A DNA stretch of 37,873 nt from an uncultured Oscillospiraceae bacterium (lineage in GTDB: Bacteria > Bacillota > Clostridia > Oscillospirales > Oscillospiraceae), in the NCBI GenBank assembly GCA_934636865.1, contig CAKUBI010000019.1:1-37873 (forward strand), in the 5' to 3' direction. A model generated the notes under the pieces. That model was not told where the DNA came from, made no database searches, and was given only the letters and a program-made list of their open reading frames with translations. Shown piece after piece: positions 18,801 through 26,390 of the stretch (the stretch's first letter is position 1; each line of letters starts with the position of its first letter). Both the position numbers and the translations under genes were made by a program.

Positions 18801-19502
18801 ATGGAACGACGAGACGAACTCTGGCAGGGCGGGCCCTGCTTTTATTATGATACGGACCTCTTCCCGCCGGGGACGGACAGCTTTGCCCTTGCGTACTTTG
18901 CCAGCGTCCCGCGCGGCAGCCGGGTCTGCGACCTCGGCAGCGGCACAGGGCTGCTCGGCACGCTTCTGCTCACGCGCGAGGAAACGCTGACGCTTGAAAA
19001 CGTGGAGCTTTCCGCACCCGCGATGGCGCTCGCGCAAAAGACGTTTGCGGAAAACGGCTGGGCGGAGCGCGCGGTCTTTCACCTGGGCGATCTGCGTGAA
19101 AACGGGAACCTGCCCCAGCCCGGCAGCATCGACTATGTGATCTCCAACCCGCCGTACTTTCCCGCAGGCAGCGGCGCGAGCGCGAAGGGCGAGGCGCGAA
19201 AAACCGCGCGCGAGGAAAGCGCCTGCACGCTTGAAGACGTCTGCGCCGCGGCGAAGCGCATCCTGCGCTGGGGCGGGCGCTTCGCCCTCGTCCACCGCGC
19301 GGAGCGGCTCGCCGACGTGCTGTGCGCCATGCGCGCGGGCGGCATCGAGCCGAAGCGGCTGCGCTTTCTTACCAAAGCGCCGGACGCCGCGCCCTCGCTT
19401 CTTTTTGTTGAAGGGACGCGCGGCGGAAAAAGCGGCCTTGCGGTCGAGCCGCCGCTCATTCCCGGTTCTGTCGAGTGGGAGCGCGTCTATTTCCGTGAAT
19501 AA
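18801..19502 (+). CDS. tRNA1(Val) A37 N6-methyltransferase-like (TrmN6/YabB group)
   Basis: A 233-aa SAM-dependent N6-adenine methyltransferase. The N-terminal QGGPCFYYDTDLFPPGTDSFALAYFA resembles the F-x-x-DxxLL region of the YfiC/YabB group; motif I is VCDLGSGTGLLGTLLL, and the catalytic N6-adenine motif is NPPYF at about residues 115-119, followed by a disordered-looking Lys/Arg/Ala segment that is usual in this group (GSGASAKGEARKTAREES). The C-terminal third carries the ILRWGGRFALVHRAERL strand. The likely substrate is tRNA, by family assignment only. ATG 18801 follows AAGGAGCCTTCT. A weak hairpin follows the stop. Confidence 0.85.
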   Translation: MERRDELWQGGPCFYYDTDLFPPGTDSFALAYFASVPRGSRVCDLGSGTGLLGTLLLTREETLTLENVELSAPAMALAQKTFAENGWAERAVFHLGDLRENGNLPQPGSIDYVISNPPYFPAGSGASAKGEARKTAREESACTLEDVCAAAKRILRWGGRFALVHRAERLADVLCAMRAGGIEPKRLRFLTKAPDAAPSLLFVEGTRGGKSGLAVEPPLIPGSVEWERVYFRE

Positions 19503-19510
19503 CAAAAATC

Positions 19511-19532
19511 GGACCGCCCGAAAGAGCGGCCC
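19511..19532 (+). terminator. Possible weak terminator of the methyltransferase gene
   Basis: GGACCGC pairs with GCGGCCC with one mismatch around an eight-base loop; the following AACAGCTTTATTA is only a poor T-tract. Confidence 0.3.
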
Positions 19533-19643
19533 AACAGCTTTATTATACTAAAGCGCATGATAAACTTCAAGCATTTTTCGCTATTTTCCGGATAATCAGC
19601 CTGTTGCACAAGTTTTTTCCTGAATCTTTATTCGTTCCGCCGC

Positions 19644-19672
19644 TTGATTTTCCCCGCGTTTTCTGGTATCTT
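19644..19672 (+). promoter_or_regulatory. Promoter in the gene-free gap
   Basis: TTGATT, 17 bases, TATCTT preceded by extended TGG. No convincing protein-coding start follows; the ATG at 19698 opens a frame that closes after three codons. Confidence 0.5.
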
Positions 19673-19678
19673 TTGAAT

Positions 19679-19966
19679 CACAGAAAGGGTGAGACCAATG
19701 TACAAGTGATCCACACCAACTGGATGCAATGGTTCCGATCTTATCCATCGCGCAGCACTCTCTGATGCATACCGTCATACAGGTAAACCGCCGGAATACC
19801 GGTGTTTTGAATAGAGCAGGAGTGGAAACCGGAGTAAGTGATCAGACGGCACCATATCACGAAAGAAAGGAAGGTCAAAAAACTGAATATGAGAGATCCA
19901 AATATTCATCATGACTGACCCTTGATCGTACTTGAGTAACCGCGATCAAGGGTCAGTCATTTTCTG
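19679..19966 (+). ncRNA. Candidate non-coding RNA of about 285 nt
   Basis: The 640-base gap between the methyltransferase and serpin genes holds a stretch visibly lower in GC than its neighbours, beginning just after a promoter-like TTGATT-17-TATCTT and ending in an 18-bp perfect hairpin with a T-rich tail. The only frame of any length (61 codons from 19729) lacks a Shine-Dalgarno site and resembles nothing I know. The octamer AAGTGATC occurs twice (19704, 19836), and CCGGT/ACCGG and TGGAT/ATCCA can pair internally. I recognise no Rfam-type consensus in it: not tmRNA, 6S, RNase P or a common riboswitch. A decayed gene or mobile-element remnant is the main alternative. Confidence 0.35.
19911..19966 (+). 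terminator. Long perfect hairpin with T-rich tail
   Basis: An 18-bp perfect stem (ATGACTGACCCTTGATCG at 19911-19928 and its complement at 19943-19960), 14-base loop, followed by TTTTCTGC. It would end the candidate RNA. Confidence 0.75.
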
Positions 19967-20050
19967 CTTTCTTTTCTTCCTTTTGAAAAAATGCAAAATG
20001 TTCCATGCGGGGCATGAGGGGTGGTGCAGCGCTCGGCGCTGCTGCCAATC

Positions 20051-20088
20051 AAAGGGGGCGTTCTCTCACGTGAGAGAACGCCCCCTTT
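20051..20088 (-). terminator. 38-bp perfect palindrome, probable serpin terminator
   Basis: AAAGGGGGCGTTCTCTCAC and its exact complement, with no spacer, centred on CACGTG, 54 bases downstream of the serpin stop codon; on the minus strand it ends in CCCCCTTT. Confidence 0.65.
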
Positions 20089-20141
20089 TCCCTGCGCAGT
20101 CCCATGCCAATGGGACATCCGCCCCCCGCGGCGCGGGGGCA

Positions 20142-21617
20142 TCACTGCAGCGTATTGACCGTGCCGACAAACAGCGGCAAACCGTCCACGCCGGTGATGA
20201 GGAATGCGAACGGGCGGTTCAGGTCCATCTCGATCTCCGGCAGCTCCTGCGGCATGGCGGAGGCGGCGTCCGCCATGATGGCGGTGAAGGCCGCGGCCTC
20301 GCAGCCCTTTTCGTCGATCTTCACACGCGCAGCGTGCTGCACCTGCGTCACGGCAACGCTCTCGTCGAACGTTCCGGGGTCGATGAGCGGCGAGAAGTCC
20401 GCCCTGCCGCTGTCGAACACGTCCGAAATGCCCAGCGCTTTGAGCGCGTCAGTCAGCTCGAGGTCGGAGTTTACGTCGAACTTCGGCACGCTCCAGATGA
20501 GCTTCGCGGCTGACAGCTCCGCCTGCGTGTCATAGTCCATCAGTCCGCCCACGGCGCTGCCGTCCGCGAGCAGGCTCTCAAGCGTCACGCCCTCGTCGGG
20601 CAGCAGGAAACGCATCGCCTGCCCGCCGCGGAAGCTCAGCTCCGCGACGGTGTAATTCTCGCCGCGATAGTATCCGGCGCGGTCCTGCGTCAGGTGCATG
20701 AAATCGACGGTCTGCTGCGCGCCGCCTGCGGACGTAAAGACGTCCTGCTGCGTCGCGTTCTCCCAGAACTCGTCGCTCCACTGGTCCTTAAAATAGATCG
20801 TCGTGAGAAGGAGCAGCACGGTCTCGGGCTTTGTCTGGATGTTCCCCGCCGCGTCCTCCAAAAGGCCGCCGGTATTTTCGTTGATCCACTCGGCGATGGC
20901 CTTGTTCGTCTTTTCCTCGCCCATCGGCGCGGAGAAGGTCGAGGCAAGGTACTGCCGGGCGAGCGTCGTGAGCGTCTCCTCGTTGTAGGGCACGCTGTCG
21001 CTGAGCCATACGGAGCTTGCGAGCGCCGTTTTGCCCGTCGAGGTCTCGCCGTAGAGATTGCGCCAGATGTAGTTGCCCGCGCTCTGCGCCGCAGCGGTAT
21101 CGTCAAGGCCCAGAAGGCTCAGAAGCTGCGCGCGGCTCTCGCCGCCGGTCGTTTCGCTCAGCATCGCGAGCGCGAGATAGAGATTCGCGGGCGAGACAAC
21201 GGTATTGTCCGTGCCGGAGAGCAGCGCCTGCGCCGTCCGCTCCGTAAAGCCGAGGAAGGCGCTCGGCTGCGCCGTGCCCTCGCTGCGCAGCGCCTTGAGC
21301 GCGTCATAATAGGCCGTGCTGCGCGCGTCCCAGTCCGCCCAGATCTTGTCCTGCGCCTCCTCGTAGGCCTCCGCGCCCATCTTGTCGTAGTCGATGGCGG
21401 CAAAGGCCTCGTTCAGCTCCTCCTCGCTCGGCATGGTGGGAAGCGCGGGATACTCCGCCGTCTTTACGGCGAGGTCCTGCAAATACTGCGCGGCGATCGG
21501 ATCTTTTTCCACAGTGTCCTCCTTGGGATCGTTTTTTGCCGTTGTTCCCTGCCCGCCGCAGGCGGCAAGGGAGAGTACCAGCGCCGCGCTGAGCAGCAGC
21601 GTTAAAAATCGTTTCAT
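20142..21617 (-). CDS. Lipoprotein serpin (serine protease inhibitor)
   Basis: A 491-aa serpin exported as a lipoprotein: signal MKRFLTLLLSAALVLSLAACG with lipid Cys20, a Glu-rich helical extension (about 50-120), then the serpin fold with SPANLYLALAMLSETTGG, FKDQWSDEFWENAT (breach/shutter region), FLLPDEG, and the hinge EKGCEAAAFTA at 436-446. Counting 17 residues from the P17 Glu436 puts P1-P1' at Ala452-Ser453, which suggests an elastase-type target; the loop is about six residues longer than in alpha-1-antitrypsin, so Met455 is another candidate. P14 is Cys439 in place of the usual Thr/Ser. ATG 21617 follows GGAGGTCACCGAC. It is divergent from an ECF sigma operon and has an ECF-type promoter. 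Serpins of gut Firmicutes (siropins) are known to inhibit host neutrophil proteases; that role here is inference. Confidence 0.93.
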   Translation of the reverse strand: MKRFLTLLLSAALVLSLAACGGQGTTAKNDPKEDTVEKDPIAAQYLQDLAVKTAEYPALPTMPSEEELNEAFAAIDYDKMGAEAYEEAQDKIWADWDARSTAYYDALKALRSEGTAQPSAFLGFTERTAQALLSGTDNTVVSPANLYLALAMLSETTGGESRAQLLSLLGLDDTAAAQSAGNYIWRNLYGETSTGKTALASSVWLSDSVPYNEETLTTLARQYLASTFSAPMGEEKTNKAIAEWINENTGGLLEDAAGNIQTKPETVLLLLTTIYFKDQWSDEFWENATQQDVFTSAGGAQQTVDFMHLTQDRAGYYRGENYTVAELSFRGGQAMRFLLPDEGVTLESLLADGSAVGGLMDYDTQAELSAAKLIWSVPKFDVNSDLELTDALKALGISDVFDSGRADFSPLIDPGTFDESVAVTQVQHAARVKIDEKGCEAAAFTAIMADAASAMPQELPEIEMDLNRPFAFLITGVDGLPLFVGTVNTLQ

Positions 21618-21649
21618 GTCGGTGACCTCCGTTCTGGGATTTGTTTCTT

Positions 21650-21676
21650 TAGACGGCGCGGGCTCAAAAAAGTTCC
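21650..21676 (-). promoter_or_regulatory. ECF-sigma-type promoter of the serpin gene
   Basis: Minus-strand GGAAC (21676-21672), 16 bases, CGTCTA (21655-21650), with the T-run after GGAAC common in ECF promoters. It lies 33 bases upstream of the start codon. The divergent neighbour encodes an ECF sigma factor. Confidence 0.6.
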
Positions 21677-21703
21677 CGCGCGCGGAAAAATTCCGCTTCC
21701 GGC

Positions 21704-21732
21704 TTTTACGCGCGGGGCGGATGTGGTATACT
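21704..21732 (+). promoter_or_regulatory. Promoter for the sigma factor operon
   Basis: TTTTAC, 17 bases, TATACT with extended TGG, about 90 bases before the sigma start. This is a housekeeping-type promoter, so the operon need not depend on its own product. Confidence 0.5.
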
Positions 21733-21820
21733 TTCCAAAATGTTTTCTTTTTTGTGTAACGCGGCGCGCGGAAAAGTTGTCTTATCTCTCTGATGGCAGA
21801 CAACGGAAAGGAGCGAGCCT

Positions 21821-22384
21821 ATGGACGACGCACAGATCGTCGCACTTTACTGGCAGCGGGACGAGCACGCCATCGAAGCCACCGCCGCCAAATACGGACC
21901 CTATTGTATGAAAATTTCGCAGAACATTCTCTCAGACCGCGCCGACAGCGAGGAGAACGTGAACGACACCTACTTAAAGGCCTGGCACGCCATACCGCCG
22001 CAGAGACCTGCGATCCTCTCCGCCTTTCTCGGTAAAATTGCGCGCAACCTCGCGCTCAACCGCTATAAGGCAAGAAACACGCAAAAGCGCGCGGGCGACG
22101 CCTTCGCCCTCTCGCTCGACGAGCTGGACGACTGCGCCGTCACGCTGCCAGGCCCCGAGGATGAGACCGCCGCGCGCGAGCTCGGCGCTCTCATCAGCGC
22201 GTTTCTTCGCACGCAGAGCGAGGAGGTACGCGCCATGTTCGTTCTCCGCTACTTCTGCTGCGACTCGATCGAGGAGATCAGTGCACGCTTCGGCTGCGGC
22301 GAGAGCCGCGTGAAAACCACGCTCCTGCGCACGCGCAGGAAGCTGAAGCAGCACCTTGTCAGGGAGGGATACGATGAAGCATGA
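21821..22384 (+). CDS. ECF-type RNA polymerase sigma factor
   Basis: A 187-aa group IV sigma-70 factor. Region 2 spans about 10-85 (DEHAIEATAAKYGPYC, then DSEENVNDTYLKAWHAIPPQRP, and LSAFLGKIARNLALNRYKA in region 2.3/2.4), and region 4 spans about 125-185 (MFVLRYFCCDSIEEISARFGCGESRVKTTLLRTRRKLKQHL), with the helix-turn-helix in IEEISARFGCGESRVKTTL. ATG 21821 follows AAAGGAGCGAGCCT. The stop overlaps the start of the next gene by 11 bases, the usual arrangement of sigma and anti-sigma pairs. The divergent serpin carries a matching ECF promoter. Confidence 0.92.
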   Translation: MDDAQIVALYWQRDEHAIEATAAKYGPYCMKISQNILSDRADSEENVNDTYLKAWHAIPPQRPAILSAFLGKIARNLALNRYKARNTQKRAGDAFALSLDELDDCAVTLPGPEDETAARELGALISAFLRTQSEEVRAMFVLRYFCCDSIEEISARFGCGESRVKTTLLRTRRKLKQHLVREGYDEA

Positions 22385-22907
22385 AGCCATGGTGCGCGCG
22401 ATGAGCGCGCTGGACGACGATCTCATCGCCGAAGCGCTCAGCGCCGCAAAGCCGCGCAAGGTCCGCGCATTTCCTCGCGTGCTCGCGGCGGCGGCCTGCC
22501 TTGCGCTCATCGTGACCGCCGCGCTGACGCTGACGCGCCGCGCCCCGGAAACGGATATCCTCATCGGCGGCACGGTGCTGACAGGCGCGCCCGTCCCCAT
22601 CGACCAGCCCGCGCCGATGGCGCTTGCCCCTGTAGAGAGCGCCCAGCCGCTCAGCGTATCGCTCACCTTCGACGCCAGCGCAGATGCGCCGCTGACCGCC
22701 GAGGTATCCGGCGGCGTGCTCGATTCTCCGCTCGACTCGGCCGCGCGCGGCCTTTCCTCGCGCACGGTCTCCGGCGGCGAAACGCTCACGTGGACGATCG
22801 AAGCGCCCGACGAGGACGCGGTCTATACGCTCTGTCTTGACGGCGCGCCCGCCGCCGTGCTGCGCTACGACGCGGCGAGCGGCTATTGGACCGCCGCGCG
22901 GGCGTAA
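22374..22907 (+). CDS. Probable membrane anti-sigma factor
   Basis: A 177-aa protein with an N-terminal cytoplasmic part (1-34, MKHEAMVRAMSALDDDLIAEAL), one transmembrane helix (about 36-54, VLAAAACLALIVTAALTLT) and an extracytoplasmic beta-rich domain with Ser/Thr/Pro and Gly content. There is no zinc-binding HxxxCxxC motif, so it is not a ZAS-type anti-sigma. The assignment rests on gene order, the 11-base overlap with the sigma gene, and topology. AGGGAGGG precedes the ATG at 22374. The exterior domain resembles no named family I can identify. Confidence 0.65.
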   Translation: MKHEAMVRAMSALDDDLIAEALSAAKPRKVRAFPRVLAAAACLALIVTAALTLTRRAPETDILIGGTVLTGAPVPIDQPAPMALAPVESAQPLSVSLTFDASADAPLTAEVSGGVLDSPLDSAARGLSSRTVSGGETLTWTIEAPDEDAVYTLCLDGAPAAVLRYDAASGYWTAARA

Positions 22908-22954
22908 GTAAAGCATTCAACAATTCACAACAAAAATTTTGGAGGTAATCACCC

Positions 22955-23521
22955 ATGAAAAAGCTTTTTTCTCTGCTGCTGGCCGCAGCGATGATCCTGT
23001 CCCTTGCCGCCTGCGGCAGCAAAAATGACGCCGGCAGCGGCGGCCAGCCCGAAAGCGCGCTCGACCTGCTCAGCGCCGTCTGGTCGCAGTACAGCGACGA
23101 CGACAAGTTCCCCGCGATAGGCGGCGACATGAGCGACGGCAACACGGTCGAGGACGCTCCCGGCAGCTTCTCCATCGAGGACGGCGACGCGCTCGACTAC
23201 TCCCTCGGCTATCCCGCCGCCGACGCGGATAAGCTCGCGGGCGCCGCGTCCCTCACCCACATGATGAACGCCAACACCTTTACCGCAGGCGCGTACCGCC
23301 TGAACGATTCTTCCGACATGGACGTGGTGGTTTCCGACCTCAAGGACAATATCATGTCCCGCCAGTGGATGTGCGGCTTCCCCGATAAGCTTGTCATCGT
23401 GACCTATGGCGACTATATCGTCTCCTGCTTCGGCGCGGAGGATCTGGTCGATCAGTTCCGCGATGCGATGAGCGCAGCCTTCGACGGCGCTTCCGTCGCC
23501 TGCGACGAGCCGATCGTCTGA
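22955..23521 (+). CDS. Small lipoprotein, DUF4358-like
   Basis: A 188-aa lipoprotein: signal MKKLFSLLLAAAMILSLAACG with lipid Cys20. The C-terminal half (AGAYRLNDSSDMDVVVSDL, then SRQWMCGFPDKLVIVTYGDY and VSCFGAEDLVDQFRDAM) has the pattern of DUF4358 proteins, which in Clostridia commonly precede MBOAT acyltransferase genes; the family assignment is by recalled pattern and position, and function is unknown. ATG 22955 follows TTTTGGAGGTAATCACCC. It lies 47 bases after the anti-sigma gene and 28 bases before the MBOAT gene, with no terminator in either gap. Confidence 0.7.
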   Translation: MKKLFSLLLAAAMILSLAACGSKNDAGSGGQPESALDLLSAVWSQYSDDDKFPAIGGDMSDGNTVEDAPGSFSIEDGDALDYSLGYPAADADKLAGAASLTHMMNANTFTAGAYRLNDSSDMDVVVSDLKDNIMSRQWMCGFPDKLVIVTYGDYIVSCFGAEDLVDQFRDAMSAAFDGASVACDEPIV

Positions 23522-23549
23522 TCCTTATTTTCCGAAAGGCGGAGAAGCC

Positions 23550-24950
23550 ATGCTCTTTTCCAGCGTTCCGTTCCTCTTCTATTTTCTGCCCGCAGCGCTG
23601 ATCCTGTATTTTCTCGTGCCCGGGCGGTTCAAAAACTTCATCCTGCTGCTTGCAAGCCTCTTTTTTTACGCCTGGGGCGAGCCGAAGTATGTGCTTTTGA
23701 TGCTTGTTTCCATCGTGCAGGGCTATCTTTTCGGCCTGCTGGTGGAAAAGCACCGCGGCGAGAAAGCGTCAAAGCTCTTTTTGGCGCTCTCGGTCCTCGT
23801 AAGCCTTGGGCTTCTCGGCTATTTTAAGTACGCGGACTTCTTTCTTTCGAGCGTCAACGCCGTCACGGGGCTTTCACTGCCGCTTTTGAAGCTCAGCCTT
23901 CCCATCGGCATCAGCTTCTACACCTTTCAGGTGCTCAGCTATGTCATCGACGTTTACCGCGGCGAGACGGCGGCGCAGAAAAGCTTCATCGACCTTGCCG
24001 CCTATGTTTCGCTTTTCCCGCAGCTCATCGCGGGGCCGATCGTGCGCTACAGCGACGTTGCCGGGCAGCTCAGGGACCGCACGCACAGCGTCTCCGCCGC
24101 GGCGGAGGGCGTGCGCCGCTTCACGGTCGGCTTTGCGAAAAAGGTACTGCTCGCCAACCAGTTCGGCGCGCTCGCGAGCGCTTATAAGCAGACGCAGGAC
24201 GCAAGCGTTCTTTTCGTCTGGCTCTACGCACTCGCGTTCCTGCTCCAGGTCTACTTTGACTTTTCCGGCTACAGCGACATGGCCATCGGCCTTGGGCGCA
24301 TCCTCGGCTTCCGCTTCCCGGAGAACTTCAACTACCCCTATATCTCCGCAAGCATCACGGAGTTCTGGCGCAGGTGGCATATCTCGCTCGGCTCGTGGTT
24401 CCGCGACTATCTTTATATCCCCCTCGGCGGCAGCCGCAAGGGGAAGGCCCGCCAGCTTTTGAATATTCTGATCGTCTGGCTTGCAACGGGCCTGTGGCAC
24501 GGCGCGGCGTGGACGTTCGTCCTCTGGGGGCTGTGGTTCGCGGTGCTGCTGCTTATTGAAAAGCTGTGGCTGCTGCCCCTTCTTGAGCGCCGCCGCGTGC
24601 TCGCCCATGTCTACACGCTCTTTTTCGTCACGCTCGGCTTCGTGCTCTTTGACGCGGACTCTGCCGCGCAGGCGCTCTCGCGCATCGGCGCGATGCTCGG
24701 CGCGGGCGGTCTGCCGCTATCAAGCGCGCAGGCGGTCTACTATCTTAAAAGCTACGGTCCCCTGCTGCTTTTCGGCATTCTCTGCGCAACGCCGCTGCCG
24801 AAAAAGGCCCTCTCCGCCCTGCGCGAAAAGCGCGGCGCTAAGAGCGTGCTCGACGTGCTCGAGCCCATCGCTCTGCTCGTGCCGCTTCTGATCGGCACGG
24901 CGTTTTTGGTGGACGGGTCGTTTAACCCCTTCCTCTATTTCCGCTTTTAA
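23550..24950 (+). CDS. MBOAT-family O-acyltransferase (AlgI/PatA-like)
   Basis: A 466-aa polytopic membrane O-acyltransferase that moves acetyl or other acyl groups across the membrane for transfer onto extracellular polysaccharide. Family features are FYAWGEPKYVLLM, the YFKYADFF segment, GISFYTFQVLSYVIDVYRG, LIAGPIVRYSD, DFSGYSDMAIGLGRILGF, FWRRWHISLGSWFRDYLYIPLGG and the catalytic histidine His317 in ATGLWHGAAWTF. ATG 23550 has GAAAGGCGGAG upstream. The next gene, 12 bases on, is its periplasmic-type DHHW partner, the pairing seen for AlgI with AlgJ/AlgX. The polysaccharide acceptor is not encoded nearby. Confidence 0.94.
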   Translation: MLFSSVPFLFYFLPAALILYFLVPGRFKNFILLLASLFFYAWGEPKYVLLMLVSIVQGYLFGLLVEKHRGEKASKLFLALSVLVSLGLLGYFKYADFFLSSVNAVTGLSLPLLKLSLPIGISFYTFQVLSYVIDVYRGETAAQKSFIDLAAYVSLFPQLIAGPIVRYSDVAGQLRDRTHSVSAAAEGVRRFTVGFAKKVLLANQFGALASAYKQTQDASVLFVWLYALAFLLQVYFDFSGYSDMAIGLGRILGFRFPENFNYPYISASITEFWRRWHISLGSWFRDYLYIPLGGSRKGKARQLLNILIVWLATGLWHGAAWTFVLWGLWFAVLLLIEKLWLLPLLERRRVLAHVYTLFFVTLGFVLFDADSAAQALSRIGAMLGAGGLPLSSAQAVYYLKSYGPLLLFGILCATPLPKKALSALREKRGAKSVLDVLEPIALLVPLLIGTAFLVDGSFNPFLYFRF

Positions 24951-24962
24951 GGAGGGCGCACG

Positions 24963-26063
24963 ATGAACAAACGAATGAAGGATCTTCTCACCCTCGGCCT
25001 TTCCGGGCTGTTCGTGCTCATCTTCGCGCTCTGGGGCATTTTCAAGCCGGACGACGCCGTCTCCGTCAGCGAGCGGCGGCCGCTCAAGCAGTTCCCCGCA
25101 CTGAGCGCGCAGGAGGTGCTCTCCGGGCGCTTTCAGGAAAATTTTGAGAGCTACACGCTCGATCAGTTCCCGCTGCGCGAGCAGCTGCGCACGCTCAAGG
25201 CGCTCTCGGTCCGCTATCTTTTCGGTGAGCGGGACAACAACGGCATTTACGCCGCGGACGGCTATGCCGCCAAGCTCGACGACACCATCCACGAGGATTC
25301 CATCGACCACGCGGCGGACCGCTTCCGCTACGTGTACGAGACATACTTGAAGGACACGGGCGCGAACGTGTACCTTTCCGTCGTGCCCGACAAGAACTAT
25401 TTTCTTGCAGCGCCGAACGGCTATCCCGCGATGGACTACGACAAATTCTTCCGTCTGGTGCGCGAAAAGACGGACTTTGCCGGGTATATCGACCTGACGG
25501 GGCGGCTCTCCCTCTCGTCCTATTACCGCACCGACACGCACTGGCGGCAGGAAGCGCTCCTGCCCGTTGCTTCTCTTCTGGCCGATGCGATGGACGTGAG
25601 CATTTCCGGCGACTTCACGCCCGTCACGCTCGATACGCCGTTTTCCGGCGTGTACCGCGGCCAGTCGGCGCTGCCCATGCAGCCCGACGCGCTCACGTAT
25701 CTCACAAACGACACGCTGGAGAGCTGCCGCGTGTACGACTACGAAAGCAGCGAATATCTCCCCGTTTACACGCTGGAAAAAGCCGCGGGGAACGACCCCT
25801 ACGAAATCTTCCTCTCGGGGCCGAAGTCGCTGCTGCGCATCGAAAATCCGAACGCTGAAACGGAGCGGAAGCTCATCGTGTTCCGCGATTCCTTCGCCGC
25901 GAGCCTGATACCGCTGCTCGCGCAGGGCTACAGCGAGATCACGCTCGTCGATATCCGCTACCTCTCCCCGGCGATGCTCGGCAATTTCATTGAGTTTGAC
26001 GCGCAGGACGTGCTGTTTCTTTACAGCACGAGCGTTTTGAACGACAGCTCGACCATCAAATAA
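24963..26063 (+). CDS. DHHW-family (AlgX/AlgJ-like) acetylation partner
   Basis: A 366-aa protein with one N-terminal membrane anchor (about 8-27) and an extracellular SGNH-hydrolase-like domain. The YYRTDTHW motif (Asp191, His193) and the FRDSFA serine motif (Ser310) supply the triad used by AlgX/AlgJ-type acetyltransferases, where Asp and His lie N-terminal to Ser. In this role it would accept the acyl group exported by the MBOAT protein and transfer it to a polymer. AAGGAGGGCGCACG precedes the ATG at 24963. It is the last gene of the run, closed by a strong terminator. Confidence 0.88.
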   Translation: MNKRMKDLLTLGLSGLFVLIFALWGIFKPDDAVSVSERRPLKQFPALSAQEVLSGRFQENFESYTLDQFPLREQLRTLKALSVRYLFGERDNNGIYAADGYAAKLDDTIHEDSIDHAADRFRYVYETYLKDTGANVYLSVVPDKNYFLAAPNGYPAMDYDKFFRLVREKTDFAGYIDLTGRLSLSSYYRTDTHWRQEALLPVASLLADAMDVSISGDFTPVTLDTPFSGVYRGQSALPMQPDALTYLTNDTLESCRVYDYESSEYLPVYTLEKAAGNDPYEIFLSGPKSLLRIENPNAETERKLIVFRDSFAASLIPLLAQGYSEITLVDIRYLSPAMLGNFIEFDAQDVLFLYSTSVLNDSSTIK

Positions 26064-26071
26064 TTGCAGAA

Positions 26072-26110
26072 GGAGCGTGCGCGCCATTGCGGCGTGCACG
26101 CTCCCTTTTT
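26072..26110 (+). terminator. Terminator after the acetylation operon
   Basis: GGAGCGTGC / GCACGCTCC with further CGCC/GGCG pairing and a TTTTT tail, eight bases after the stop codon. The rest of the 327-base gap to the next gene holds a TTCTTTT...AAAAGAA hairpin near 26120-26155, a CCCCGC/GCGGGG repeat at 26266-26297 and the promoter below. Confidence 0.88.
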
Positions 26111-26318
26111 GTCGTTTTTCGTTCTTTTTCTTCGCCTCGGCGGCAAAAAAGAACGGCCCGCTCCTGCCGCAAAAGCTCCTTCCGGCAAGGGTGGGTTCAG
26201 GCTAACTATAGCACAGCGGTTTTTCCCATGCAAGAAAAAGTTTTGCAGCTTTCATAATTTCGTTCACCCCGCACATTCCACCTTGTTAAAGCGCGGGGAA
26301 AGTTGGAAAAACAAAGTA

Positions 26319-26348
26319 TTGACGCTGCTCGCCCCCGTGCAGTATCAT
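26319..26348 (+). promoter_or_regulatory. Promoter for the glutamine synthetase gene
   Basis: TTGACG, 18 bases, TATCAT; the start codon is 43 bases beyond the -10. No GlnR/TnrA box or glutamine riboswitch was recognised. Confidence 0.6.
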
Positions 26349-26390
26349 TACTTATCAAATTTTTTATTTCAGAATCAGGAGGTCTGGATC

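Noticed and set aside
19729..19914. A 61-codon open frame in the gap before the serpin gene
   Set aside because: No Shine-Dalgarno site, no recognisable motif, and it sits inside a promoter-to-terminator unit; kept only as part of the candidate RNA.
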